DNA of 64,000 nt from Anaerolineaceae bacterium (GCA_003598975.1 QZIJ01000019.1:18481-82480); one strand, 5' to 3'; counted from the stretch's first letter, positions 13,000-22,048 are shown. The notes: generated by a model not told the origin, from the letters alone. A program made the numbers and translations.

Positions 13000-15705
13000 A
13001 TGAAGACTTCCATCAAATTTCTCCTGCTTGGAACAATAACGCTTACCCTCGCGTTCGGAATTGGTGCGGTACTCGCTCGAAGTAATAACTTGCCCGCGGC
13101 CGTTGCGTCACCGATTCATCCGACGTTCGCACTGCTGGACGCGGATGGCATCCATGTGCTCGAAAGCCAGAAACCCATCTCGACCATGCAGACCTGCGGA
13201 CAATGCCACGACACCGAGTTCATCGTCTCGCACTCGTACCACTCCGACCTCGGACTGAGCGATTACAAGGAAGGCTCCGATTCGTGGGACGCGTCAAATG
13301 GCCTGTTCGGAAAATTCGACCCCATCACCAACCGCTATCTCTCGCAGAAAGATGATTCGCGTCTCGACCTGACCACGCCCGATTGGTTGATGAACTTCGG
13401 GTGGCGCGTCCCCGGGGGCGGACCCGCGGTCTATAGTCGCAGTGGACAGCCCCTCATGAGTCTGAAGCCAGACGCGAAGAATCCCGAAGCGAGCACGTAC
13501 GATCCCGAGTCGGGAAAATTCAAAGCGTGGGACTGGTCCAAGTCGGGCGACATCGAAATGAACTGCTTCCTGTGCCACACCGCCAATCCCAACAATAAAG
13601 TCCGTACCGAGATCATCGCAAAGGGTGAATTTGGCTGGGCGAACACTGCCACACTGCTTGGATCGGGCGTTGTCCTGCGCACCACAACCGAATGGGTTTA
13701 CAACGATAAGGCGTTTGCTCCCAACGGCGAACTGCTTCCCGAGTATGCTCAACTGCAGGAACCGACCAACGAAAACTGCGCGGCATGCCACGGCGAGATT
13801 CACGAAGACCCGACCACACCGCTGACGCTGGACGCTTGCGACCCAACCCAAACCCAGACCGCCACAACGGGACAGGTTGTCTCCTCGCAAAAAATTTCCG
13901 AGTCGGGGCTGAATCTGAGCGACAAAGCCAGCCTGACTTACGCGTGGGACATCCACGCCGAGCGCGCGCTGAAATGCACGGACTGCCATTACTCGCTCAA
14001 CAACCCCGCGCACACACAGGACAAGAAAGCCGCCAACCCCGATCACCTCACTTACGACCCGCGCAAACTCGAAATCGGCGAATATCTCGAAAAACCAAAT
14101 CACAATTTTGCGCGCGGCGCCAGCGCGCAGTTCACTATCGCTCCCGAACTGAAAGGCACAATGCGGCGTTGCGAATCGTGCCATGATGAAGAAGCCGCGC
14201 ACGCCAACTGGCTCCCCTACACTGACCGCCACATGCAGGTGGTGGCGTGCGAATCCTGCCACATTCCGAAGATGGCCGCACCCGCCTATCAAACCGTGGA
14301 CTGGACTGCCATCAGACTTGATGGCGCGGGAAACACAACCTGCCGCGGCATCAATGGCACGAGCACCATCACGAACCTTGTCACTGGCTACCAACCCGTG
14401 CTGATGCAACGCACCAACGTGGACGGAAACACGCTCATCGCTCCCTACAACCTCGTGACCTCCTTCTTCTGGACCTACGAGGACGAAAACGGCGCGGCGC
14501 GCCCGGTTCGCCAGGCGGACCTCGAGGCGGCCTACCTCGCCGACGGCGACTACGCGGCTGACGTTCTCTCCACCTTCGACGCGGACGCGGACGGTCAACT
14601 CTCCGACGCGGAACTCGTCCTCGACAGCGAATCCAAACAGGCGCTGATCGCGGGCAAGCTCGAATCGCTTGGATTGAAAAACGTCCACATCTACGGACAG
14701 ATCCAGCCCTACTCCATCAACCACAATGTGGTCAGCGGCAAATACGCGGTCAGCGAATGTAACGCCTGCCACGATGAAGATTCCCGTGTCACTGCTCCGC
14801 TCACACTGGCAGACAACAGCCCGCTGGGCGTCACGCCCGTATTCGTGGAAGACTCGAACGTCTCCTTCAGCGGGAGCATCGAAAACATGGATGGCGCGCT
14901 GGTTTATCAACCAGTCAACAGGAACGACGGTACCTACGTCTTCGGCCACGATCGCATCTCGTGGATTGACTGGTTCGGTGCGCTGGCCTTCATCGGCACA
15001 ATACTCGGCGTCGGCGGACATTCCACACTGCGTTATCTCGCCGCACGCAAACGCGGCAGGCCAGAGATTGCAATCAAGCCCGTTTATATGTACGAAGCCT
15101 ATGAGCGCTTCTGGCACTGGCTACAGACCATCGTCATCATCATTCTCCTGCTGACGGGTCTCGTCATTCATCGCCCAGACCTGTTTGGCGCTTTCTCGTT
15201 CCGCTACATGGTAACCATCCACAACACACTGGCCGCCCTGCTTGCGCTCAACTCGCTTTTCTCGCTGTTCTGGCATTTCGTCAGTGGTGAAATCCAGCAA
15301 TACATTCCCCACCCCTACGGCTTCATTGACCAGGCCATCGCGCAGGCAAAGTATTACATGCAGGGCGTCTTCAAACATGAGCCGCACCCGTTCAATAAAA
15401 CAAAGGATCGCAAGTTCAACCCACTCCAGAAAATCACCTACCTGGGCTTGCTCGGCGTACTGTTCCCCCTGCAGGGAATCACTGGAGTCTTGATGTGGGC
15501 GGTTCAAAGAATCCCATCCATTTCCACTTTCCTCGGCGGACTGCCCGTTCTCGCCCCCATCCATACCCTGCTGGCGTGGTTGTTCGCAACCTTCATCGTC
15601 GCCCACGTGTACTTGACCACCATAGCGGGCCCGAAACCTCTCGACGCCATCCAAGCCATGGTGACAGGCTGGGAAGATATGGAAGTTCACGAGAACAGCA
15701 ATTAG
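13000..15705 (+). CDS. Heptaheme cytochrome c fused to a membrane cytochrome b (b561/FdnI-like) domain
   Basis: A 901-aa protein. After a signal sequence come seven CXXCH motifs at about residues 66, 189, 260, 326, 391, 417 and 587. An EF-hand-like loop FDADADGQLSDAE (526-538) sits between hemes six and seven. From about 650 the chain is a four- to five-helix membrane domain with histidines typical of di-heme b561/formate dehydrogenase gamma subunits: FWHW, LVIHRPD, TIHNTL, FWHFVSG, APIHTL and VAHVYL. It can thus exchange electrons with the quinone pool and deliver them to, or collect them from, the octaheme protein 35 nt upstream. The fusion of both modules in one chain is unusual; the function is inferred from domains and context. 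Confidence 0.87.
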   Translation: MKTSIKFLLLGTITLTLAFGIGAVLARSNNLPAAVASPIHPTFALLDADGIHVLESQKPISTMQTCGQCHDTEFIVSHSYHSDLGLSDYKEGSDSWDASNGLFGKFDPITNRYLSQKDDSRLDLTTPDWLMNFGWRVPGGGPAVYSRSGQPLMSLKPDAKNPEASTYDPESGKFKAWDWSKSGDIEMNCFLCHTANPNNKVRTEIIAKGEFGWANTATLLGSGVVLRTTTEWVYNDKAFAPNGELLPEYAQLQEPTNENCAACHGEIHEDPTTPLTLDACDPTQTQTATTGQVVSSQKISESGLNLSDKASLTYAWDIHAERALKCTDCHYSLNNPAHTQDKKAANPDHLTYDPRKLEIGEYLEKPNHNFARGASAQFTIAPELKGTMRRCESCHDEEAAHANWLPYTDRHMQVVACESCHIPKMAAPAYQTVDWTAIRLDGAGNTTCRGINGTSTITNLVTGYQPVLMQRTNVDGNTLIAPYNLVTSFFWTYEDENGAARPVRQADLEAAYLADGDYAADVLSTFDADADGQLSDAELVLDSESKQALIAGKLESLGLKNVHIYGQIQPYSINHNVVSGKYAVSECNACHDEDSRVTAPLTLADNSPLGVTPVFVEDSNVSFSGSIENMDGALVYQPVNRNDGTYVFGHDRISWIDWFGALAFIGTILGVGGHSTLRYLAARKRGRPEIAIKPVYMYEAYERFWHWLQTIVIIILLLTGLVIHRPDLFGAFSFRYMVTIHNTLAALLALNSLFSLFWHFVSGEIQQYIPHPYGFIDQAIAQAKYYMQGVFKHEPHPFNKTKDRKFNPLQKITYLGLLGVLFPLQGITGVLMWAVQRIPSISTFLGGLPVLAPIHTLLAWLFATFIVAHVYLTTIAGPKPLDAIQAMVTGWEDMEVHENSN

Positions 15706-15714
15706 TGAGCAGTT

Positions 15715-15753
15715 ATTGGTAACTGGCAGTAAATGGTAATGCCAGTTACCAAT
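15715..15753. repeat. Perfect 14-bp inverted repeat between cytochrome and transporter genes
   Basis: ATTGGTAACTGGCA (15715-15728) pairs with TGCCAGTTACCAAT (15740-15753) around an 11-nt loop. No U tract follows, so it is more likely an intercistronic RNA stem or a dispersed repeat than a terminator. Confidence 0.6.
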
Positions 15754-15769
15754 TACACAAGGAGTTTCA

Positions 15770-16306
15770 ATGGCAACCAAATCCCTCTTCAACCGCACGC
15801 CCAAACCATACGTACATCCATACTTTGGCGGAATGGTTCTGGGAATTATCCTCTTCCTTGCCCTGCTCTTGACGGGCAACGGACTCGGCTCATCGGGCGC
15901 GACAAGCCGCATCGTGACCGCAGCCACCGACCTGGTCGCGCCCGAACACGTGGACACGACTCCCTACCTGCTGAAACTTGCGGGCGGCGACAAAAATCCC
16001 TTCGACGATTGGATCGTCCCCGTCTTCTTTGGCGCATTGATCGGCGGATTTTCCTCGGGCATGATCTTCGGACGCGTCAAAGTCGAGACGACGAAGGGTC
16101 CCAGCATCTCGAACCGCACGCGCTGGCTGGTCTCATTCCTGGGCGGCGTCATCTTCCTCTACGGCGCGCGCATGGCTCGTGGATGCACCTCAGGCCAGGC
16201 GCTCACAGGCGGCACGACGCTCGCGGCAGGTTCGTGGGTCGTCATGTTCGCCATCTTCGGCGGCGCGTATGCGCTGGCGTATTTTGTAAGGAAGTTGTGG
16301 AACTAG
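15770..16306 (+). CDS. YeeE/YedE-type transporter, first half
   Basis: A 178-aa membrane protein with about four helices, of the YeeE/YedE (thiosulfate/sulfur transport) family. The signature ARMARGCTSGQALTGGTTLA contains the conserved cysteine (Cys139) proposed to relay thiosulfate in TsuA. An AAGGAG-like site lies before ATG 15770. The next gene, 9 nt downstream, encodes the complementary half, so the two probably form one pseudo-symmetric transporter. Placement after the octaheme/heptaheme genes points to import or export of a reduced sulfur compound linked to that respiratory system. Confidence 0.85.
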   Translation: MATKSLFNRTPKPYVHPYFGGMVLGIILFLALLLTGNGLGSSGATSRIVTAATDLVAPEHVDTTPYLLKLAGGDKNPFDDWIVPVFFGALIGGFSSGMIFGRVKVETTKGPSISNRTRWLVSFLGGVIFLYGARMARGCTSGQALTGGTTLAAGSWVVMFAIFGGAYALAYFVRKLWN

Positions 16307-16315
16307 GAGTCTCCC

Positions 16316-17590
16316 ATGCAATTCCCTCTCACCGCCTTCAACAATGTCAGCGCGGCCAACCCGTGGACATATATTATCTTCGGCTTGATTGGTTTCGGCT
16401 TCGGCTTCACGCTCGAAATGTCGGGCTTTGGCAACTCGCGCAAACTGGCCGCGCAATTCTACTTCACCGAAATGACCGTGCTCAAGGTCATGTTCACGGC
16501 CATCGTCACTGCCATGGTTTTGCTCTTCGGCGCGGTCAGCCTCGGCATTCTCAACTTCAATCTCGTGTGGGTCAACGAGACCTACCTTGCCTCGGGCATT
16601 CTCGGCGGCCTCATCATGGGCGTCGGCTTCATCGTCGGCGGGTTCTGTCCCACCACATCGCTGGCCTCCGCCTCCACGGGCAAAATTGACGGGATGCTCT
16701 TCATGCTCGGCGGCTTCGTCGGCGCATTTCTCTTCGGCGAGACCGAAAAATATTTTGATTACTGGTACACCCATGCGGGTTACTTCGGACGCGTCACACT
16801 CGATGAGGTCTTCGGCATCCCCGTTGGCGCTGTCGTCATGCTTGTCGTCCTCATGGCGTTGTTCATGTTCTGGGGAGCGGAACAACTGGAGCGGATCGTC
16901 GGCAAAAAGGATATGTCACACGAACCGAAACTCCGCCTCGTTGGCGCTGGACTTTTGGCGGCCGCGGCCATCGGAATCGTCCTCATCGGGACGCCTTCCA
17001 CCGAGGCCAAGTATGACCGCCTGTCCTTCAATCGCACCGTCGAGGGTCAGCAGGTGGTTTTCACTGCCGACGAAATGCTCTCCACCCGACAGGCCTACAT
17101 CCACCCTGGCGAATTGCTTGCCACCATGGCCGATGACCGTCTGATCGCCTCCATTATTGATGTTCGCCCCGAAGCGGACTACAACCTCTTCCACATCGTC
17201 AACTCGGTCAACATTCCCGCGGCCGACATCAAAAGCGTCGTCCCCTCCCTACTCGCAGACCAGACGCCGAACAAAGTCTACGTGGTGGTCAGCAACGACG
17301 AAACCGCCGCCACCCAAGCCTGGAAAATTCTGGTGGCCGAGGCGGTGCCGAATGTATACATCCTCGAAGGCGGCGTCAACCACTGGATCACGGTCTTCGG
17401 ACAGGATGAGGACGGAATCGCCCCCCTGACCAGCAACGTGGATGAATTCCTGCGCTTCGCCTTCCCTTCCGCACTGGGCAACCGATATCAATGCGCCAAC
17501 CCAAGCCCGTTGATGGAATGGGAAATCGAATTCGATCCCATGATCCAATTGCAATTGAAACGCGACAAATCTGGCGGCGGCTGCGGTTAG
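16316..17590 (+). CDS. YeeE/YedE transporter half fused to a rhodanese-like domain lacking the catalytic cysteine
   Basis: A 424-aa protein. Residues 1-195 form a YeeE/YedE membrane domain with the cysteine motif GGFCPTTSLASASTGK (Cys111). A further helix (about 206-224) leads to a rhodanese-like domain at about 255-360: IIDVRPEADYN, HIVNSVNIPAAD, NVYILEGGVNHW. Where active rhodaneses have the YCxxGxR loop the sequence reads VVVSNDETAA (about 324-331), so the persulfide-forming cysteine is missing. The chain ends in GGGCG. A folded but inactive domain may bind a carrier or regulate transport; alternatively the C-terminal cysteine could substitute. SD and spacing indicate coupling with the previous gene. 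Confidence 0.85.
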   Translation: MQFPLTAFNNVSAANPWTYIIFGLIGFGFGFTLEMSGFGNSRKLAAQFYFTEMTVLKVMFTAIVTAMVLLFGAVSLGILNFNLVWVNETYLASGILGGLIMGVGFIVGGFCPTTSLASASTGKIDGMLFMLGGFVGAFLFGETEKYFDYWYTHAGYFGRVTLDEVFGIPVGAVVMLVVLMALFMFWGAEQLERIVGKKDMSHEPKLRLVGAGLLAAAAIGIVLIGTPSTEAKYDRLSFNRTVEGQQVVFTADEMLSTRQAYIHPGELLATMADDRLIASIIDVRPEADYNLFHIVNSVNIPAADIKSVVPSLLADQTPNKVYVVVSNDETAATQAWKILVAEAVPNVYILEGGVNHWITVFGQDEDGIAPLTSNVDEFLRFAFPSALGNRYQCANPSPLMEWEIEFDPMIQLQLKRDKSGGGCG

Positions 17591-17626
17591 CAGATTTGGA
17601 TTTCGTCACCATCAAGCACCATTCAA

Positions 17627-17657
17627 CAAGGCTCCAAGCTATATACGCGGAGCCTTG
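17627..17657 (+). terminator. Hairpin after the YeeE-rhodanese gene (possible terminator)
   Basis: CAAGGCTCC (17627-17635) / GGAGCCTTG (17649-17657) is a perfect 9-bp stem with a 13-nt loop. The following sequence is only weakly T-rich. Confidence 0.45.
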
Positions 17658-17702
17658 TGAGTTTAATGCAAAATGGCGAAATCAAATTGGACAGAACAGG
17701 GC

Positions 17703-17708
17703 TATAAT
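17703..17708 (+). promoter_or_regulatory. -10 element upstream of the small unknown gene
   Basis: TATAAT 30 nt upstream of ATG 17739. No matching -35 is evident. Confidence 0.4.
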
Positions 17709-17738
17709 AAATCAACTAACCACAAAAAGGAGATTGCG

Positions 17739-18107
17739 ATGAAATCGGACGGAAAATTCAAGATCAAGGGCAAGAATGTACCCGGCTACGATTCGGAAAT
17801 CGAAGTGGACATTGGCAGTGAGAACGCCAAGAAGTACGAGGTGGTCAGCAAGGAAATTCCCGCGCCTTCCTCGTACGAAGGCGGAACGATCACCTGGTTC
17901 AACGCATATGGCGTAAAGGAAAAATCAACAGGAAAATACGCAGACATCTCCTATACCGTCACATTGAGCGCCCTGCCCAAGGGAAAAACAAAACTCTTCG
18001 CACTGATCAACAACATCCCGCAGAAGTTGGATTTCAAGGTGGGCGGAAGCGGAAAGATCAAGTTCACACTGACTGTGGGCGATCCGCCTGTCGGCATCTG
18101 GCCGTAG
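17739..18107 (+). CDS. Small beta-rich protein of unknown function
   Basis: A 122-aa protein without signal peptide or membrane segment. I do not recognise the family. Alternating hydrophobic residues and many Gly/Lys suggest an all-beta (Ig- or jelly-roll-like) fold: KYADISYTVTLSALPKGK, LFALINNIPQKLDFKVG, KIKFTLTVGDPPVGIWP. It has no cysteine or histidine, so it is unlikely to hold heme or metal. AAGGAG is well placed before ATG 17739. It lies at the end of the sulfur/cytochrome region with its own promoter and converges with the cyclase gene only 8 nt away. A structural or carrier role is possible but unsupported. Confidence 0.7.
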   Translation: MKSDGKFKIKGKNVPGYDSEIEVDIGSENAKKYEVVSKEIPAPSSYEGGTITWFNAYGVKEKSTGKYADISYTVTLSALPKGKTKLFALINNIPQKLDFKVGGSGKIKFTLTVGDPPVGIWP

Positions 18108-18115
18108 GAGACCGC

Positions 18116-21100
18116 TCAGTTCGTTTGTTGAATGGCGCGCCGCCAGGGAACATTTTCCACGTACAAGCGGCGCGCGTCTTCATCTTTGAACTTCGAGACC
18201 TGCGACTCGAGCAACCGTTTTGCGCTTTGCAAAACAGGCCGCGAGCGCGGGTCTTTCATTTTCTGCAGAGCCTGATAACAGATAAAGTAAACGCGCAACG
18301 GATCCTCCGTCCCCGAGAGTTCCCTGTCGCTTTCCATGATGGCAAGGATGGACTCCGCCCGTTGCGCCAAAGCCAGCGGTTCATCCTTGTATAATGAAAT
18401 TTGCGTCAAACCTGCCAGCGCCTCTGCAGATAAGTTTGGCTGGCGCATTTCCTCGCGAATCGCAAGGGACTGTTCGTACGCCAACTGCGCATGTTCCAAA
18501 TCCTCTGTCAACACATAGGCGTGACCCAGGTTCAACAAGGCCCAGGCCTCCCCAGAACGCTCGCCGATCTTGCGACACAATTCATAGCCAAGGCTGGCGC
18601 ATTCCCGCGCACCAGCCGCATCTCCCTGACCCCCCAACAGCGCGCTCAAATTAATCAGAGTATAAGCTTCCTGATATTGGTTCCCAGTTTCACGCGCGAT
18701 CTTCAGCGCCTGTTGCTGACAGGAAAGTGCATACGCAAAATCGCCTCGCATCCCAGCCACCCAGCCCAGGTTGTTCAGCATCATCCCTTCCCTGCTTCGG
18801 TCGCCTCGCGCCTGGAAGCCCACATAAGACCGTTCATAACATTCGTGCGCCATGGAATAGTTGCCGAGGGAGGCGGCGGCATTTCCCAGATTATTCAGCG
18901 CACTGATCTCGATCACCTCATCGGGAATCTGGCGCGCAATCATGATGGATTGCTCAAGATATGAAATGGCATCGAGGAGTTTGTTCTGCTCAATGGAGAT
19001 CAAACCCATTCCGCTCAACACCTGCGCTTCGCTTTTCTTCGCCCCAGACTGGCGCGCCAGAAACAGGCCAGCGCGGGCCTTGTTCAGGCTTTCCTCCAAC
19101 CTGCCGAGGCGGAACAAGGAGGAAGCCAGATAAGAATATGCCTCCAGAGTGATGTCTGGGGATTGAGATTTCATTAACTCAATAACACGTTCGGCAATTT
19201 CGATGGCTGGAGGGTAGTCCCCTGTTACAGAGCAATAATTGGCGCGCGCCAGAAGCGCCCGCGCGGTGGAAGGAAGATCGTTCAACAGGCTGGCATACGC
19301 GTCGAGACTGTCAATGTCGCGGAGCTCCAGTTTACGATCCCCGATGCGATGAAACACTTCCACGCGCTTCAGCAGAAGGTTAAAGCGTGACCGCGTTTCC
19401 TTTTCTGGGATCAACAACAAGGCGCGGCTGAAATAATCCACTGCCTGCGCGTTTTGATAGGCGTTCATCGCCTGCGTCCCTGCCAGGGGCAGGTAGTGAA
19501 GCGCTTTATCGGTCAGATCGGCACGCTCGGCATGATGCGCCACTTCACCATAACGAGATTCGATCTCGCCCGCGTACAACCGCTCCAACGCGTCCACGAC
19601 AGACGCATGCAACTCCTGCCTGCGCGCTCGCATCTGCATGGAATAAGCCGCGTCGCGCAGAAGTCCATGCCTGAACATGTAGCGATGTTGATTCACAGGC
19701 GACAGGATTTCAGCCCGCTCGGCTTCCCCAAGCAGTTCGGGGAGGGCGGAGCCGTCCCCCAGCACGGCGGCCAGGGTCTGCGCGTCAAACTCACGTCCAA
19801 GAACGGAGGCGGTTTGAATGACGTCCCGCACCGCGCCGCTTAACTGGTCGAGATGGGCCATCAACAGGGCGCGGATATCAGCTGGCAGGGACGCGTCCCA
19901 AATCGCGCGCGAGGCCCGCCAGCCTTCCTCACCCATCTCCAGCAGGCGTTCCTCCTGCAAATAGATCAGGATCTGTTCCGCGAAATACGGATTACCCTCC
20001 GAGCGCTCCTGCAGGAGGTTGACCAACTCAGGGGATGCGATCCCGCCCAAATAAATCTCCGCAAGATTGGATAGCGCCTGAGCGGACAGTGCTCCCAACT
20101 CAATCGTCGCATCCGACAGCGACTCATCGAGCGCGGAGTCCGAACCAGCTCTGCGCGCAGAGACGACCATCGCAACGGGATAATCCGCCAGGGCGCGCTT
20201 GAGGCGCGGCAGAAAAGCGGCGGAATCCTCGTCGAGAAATTGTGCGTCCTCGATGAAAATCACAACGGGCTGGCGCAGGCTTTCGGCCTTGAACAAAGAT
20301 ATCAACGCGAGCAGGGTGTTGTTGTAACGACCCTCCGCGTCGAGTTTTTCATAAAGCGAGTCAGGCCAGGCCAGGTCAAGTAACGCGCCGAGGGCGGAAC
20401 GGACCCGCTCGAGATCGCCCGCCAGCCCGGGGTCAGGCAGGGACGCGATCAATTCGTCCAGTTTGCTTTCGAAGACTTGTTTGCGCGAAACCTCGTCCAT
20501 CTCGGAGGTGAAATCGAAGTAGCGCAACAGCCAGTATCGAAACGGATTAAAGGAATGACGCAGGACCTGGTCGGAGTGACAGAAGGCCCACAACGCCGAC
20601 CGATCTTTCAGCGCAGGGGAGACTCGCGACTCGTACACGAGTCGACTCTTCCCGATGCCTGCCTCGCCCCAGATGGCGATCAGCCCCGCGAACTTTCCCT
20701 GCCAAAGCGGTTGCAGGAAATTTGCCAATCGGGACAGTTCCTCCCCGCGGCCGACGAACTCTCCCTGATGCTGGGCCTCCTCGTGCGGCTTGCGCCCCTG
20801 AAGGAGGAAGACTTTCTGTTCAGTATCGAATCCCTTGAATTTTTGCGCGCCCTGATATTCAAAATCGAAACGGTTCTTGATGCGGCGCGCCACGCGTTCG
20901 TCAATCCAGGTGCTCCCATCGGGCGCGGACATCATGAAGCGGGATGCAAGGTTTACGCCCCAGCCATAGCAGGTGTAACATTCGAAGATCTCACTGCCCA
21001 GAAAACCCGCGTGGGCGATGTAATAGGTAACGCCTGTAGTGATGGAAAAATCCACGCTGGCTTTCAGGTCGAGCAGGAAGTTGAGGGCGCGGCCAATATC

Positions 21101-21994
21101 GTTTTCGTAGGCGACAGGCGCGCCCCACAACATGAGCATGTTGCAACCCTTATCGCCAAAGTCGAGACGGTTGATCAGTCCGCCATACTGTTCTTTCAAT
21201 TGGAAAAGTTTTTGCACAAACCCCTGCAGTTTCTCATCGGGAAGATCGGGGAAACGCATGAACAGGTTGACCGCCTGACGGAACTCGCCGCGCTCATCCT
21301 GAGTGAGAATATTTTCGTGGACAAAGACGCACGATGCGGGCAGGTCGAATGGGGGAAGTTGAAGCGGGCTGGGGGCTGGCAAATTCGAGCGGATCCCAGC
21401 CAGGCGGACGAATGAATTGCCGTCGTCCACGAGGATGTCGGATTGCAAAACATCAGCCAGGGAACGGGAGAGGTAGGTTTCCTCCGCGCGAGCGAGGTGT
21501 TCAGCGCTGGCGGAATCGTCCACGGCTGTCCCGCGAAAATAGTAGGTGGCATTATCGAGGCCGATGGAAGACAAAATTCCCCAGGAGACATCGCCGAGGG
21601 AAAGTCCGATCTTGGCGGAAAACGAGAAGGAGCCGTAGGGGGTTTTCTTGAGCGGCCGCGAGGCCAGGTTTTGCTGAATCCACCAGGCGGAGGCCAGCGC
21701 GTTTAAGGCGGTGGAGCGTTCATCGGTTTCGATGGGGAACAACGCCAGAATGCCGTCGCCCGCAAAGCCAACGATCCTGCCACCGTGCTCGAACACGCTG
21801 GAGACCAGCGGATCGAAGACACTGCGCATCAGCCCCACCAGAATTTCCGCGCCGTGCTGTCCCTGCTTGGCGAGGGCGTCGGTCAAAGTGGAGAAACCCG
21901 ACAGGTCGAGGAACATTCCCACAGCGTGGAATGTTCCTCGAAACTGTCCAGCATGATATTTTTCGATGATGAATTCGGGGACGATACGGTGCAT
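18116..21994 (-). CDS. Giant signalling protein: tandem class III cyclase domains, STAND/AAA ATPase, TPR repeats
   Basis: About 1292 aa, resembling soluble adenylyl cyclase (sAC) in layout. A first cyclase homology domain has the metal aspartates in FLDLSGFSTL (Asp30) and GFAGDGILALF (Asp80). A second one (about 230-395) keeps NRLDFGDKGCNML but is otherwise degenerate. A P-loop ATPase follows: Walker A WGEAGIGKS (about 442-450) and Walker B VVIFIEDAQFLDED. The C-terminal third is tetratricopeptide repeats. ATG 21994 gives the conserved start MHRIVPEFIIEKY; the frame continues upstream but overlaps the divergent gene's promoter. There is no SD, so the start is uncertain. Bacterial members produce or sense cAMP and often respond to bicarbonate; activity here is unproven. 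Confidence 0.85.
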   Translation of the reverse strand: MHRIVPEFIIEKYHAGQFRGTFHAVGMFLDLSGFSTLTDALAKQGQHGAEILVGLMRSVFDPLVSSVFEHGGRIVGFAGDGILALFPIETDERSTALNALASAWWIQQNLASRPLKKTPYGSFSFSAKIGLSLGDVSWGILSSIGLDNATYYFRGTAVDDSASAEHLARAEETYLSRSLADVLQSDILVDDGNSFVRLAGIRSNLPAPSPLQLPPFDLPASCVFVHENILTQDERGEFRQAVNLFMRFPDLPDEKLQGFVQKLFQLKEQYGGLINRLDFGDKGCNMLMLWGAPVAYENDIGRALNFLLDLKASVDFSITTGVTYYIAHAGFLGSEIFECYTCYGWGVNLASRFMMSAPDGSTWIDERVARRIKNRFDFEYQGAQKFKGFDTEQKVFLLQGRKPHEEAQHQGEFVGRGEELSRLANFLQPLWQGKFAGLIAIWGEAGIGKSRLVYESRVSPALKDRSALWAFCHSDQVLRHSFNPFRYWLLRYFDFTSEMDEVSRKQVFESKLDELIASLPDPGLAGDLERVRSALGALLDLAWPDSLYEKLDAEGRYNNTLLALISLFKAESLRQPVVIFIEDAQFLDEDSAAFLPRLKRALADYPVAMVVSARRAGSDSALDESLSDATIELGALSAQALSNLAEIYLGGIASPELVNLLQERSEGNPYFAEQILIYLQEERLLEMGEEGWRASRAIWDASLPADIRALLMAHLDQLSGAVRDVIQTASVLGREFDAQTLAAVLGDGSALPELLGEAERAEILSPVNQHRYMFRHGLLRDAAYSMQMRARRQELHASVVDALERLYAGEIESRYGEVAHHAERADLTDKALHYLPLAGTQAMNAYQNAQAVDYFSRALLLIPEKETRSRFNLLLKRVEVFHRIGDRKLELRDIDSLDAYASLLNDLPSTARALLARANYCSVTGDYPPAIEIAERVIELMKSQSPDITLEAYSYLASSLFRLGRLEESLNKARAGLFLARQSGAKKSEAQVLSGMGLISIEQNKLLDAISYLEQSIMIARQIPDEVIEISALNNLGNAAASLGNYSMAHECYERSYVGFQARGDRSREGMMLNNLGWVAGMRGDFAYALSCQQQALKIARETGNQYQEAYTLINLSALLGGQGDAAGARECASLGYELCRKIGERSGEAWALLNLGHAYVLTEDLEHAQLAYEQSLAIREEMRQPNLSAEALAGLTQISLYKDEPLALAQRAESILAIMESDRELSGTEDPLRVYFICYQALQKMKDPRSRPVLQSAKRLLESQVSKFKDEDARRLYVENVPWRRAIQQTN

Positions 21995-22019
21995 GGTTCG
22001 ATTGTATACTATTTTTCTC

Positions 22020-22048
22020 TTGCCTTGTTGTTTCAATTGTTGTATAGT
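22020..22048 (+). promoter_or_regulatory. Promoter of the amidohydrolase gene
   Basis: TTGCCT (22020-22025) and TATAGT (22043-22048) are spaced by 17 nt; a 5' leader of about 14 nt holds AAGGAG. Confidence 0.65.

Noticed and set aside
13294..15117. 607-codon minus-strand frame opposite the heptaheme-b fusion
   Set aside because: Shadow of a real gene; no SD, no domain.
15770..17590. One YeeE gene broken by a frameshift
   Set aside because: Each half has its own start and complete signature; two-gene YeeE/YedE pairs are common.
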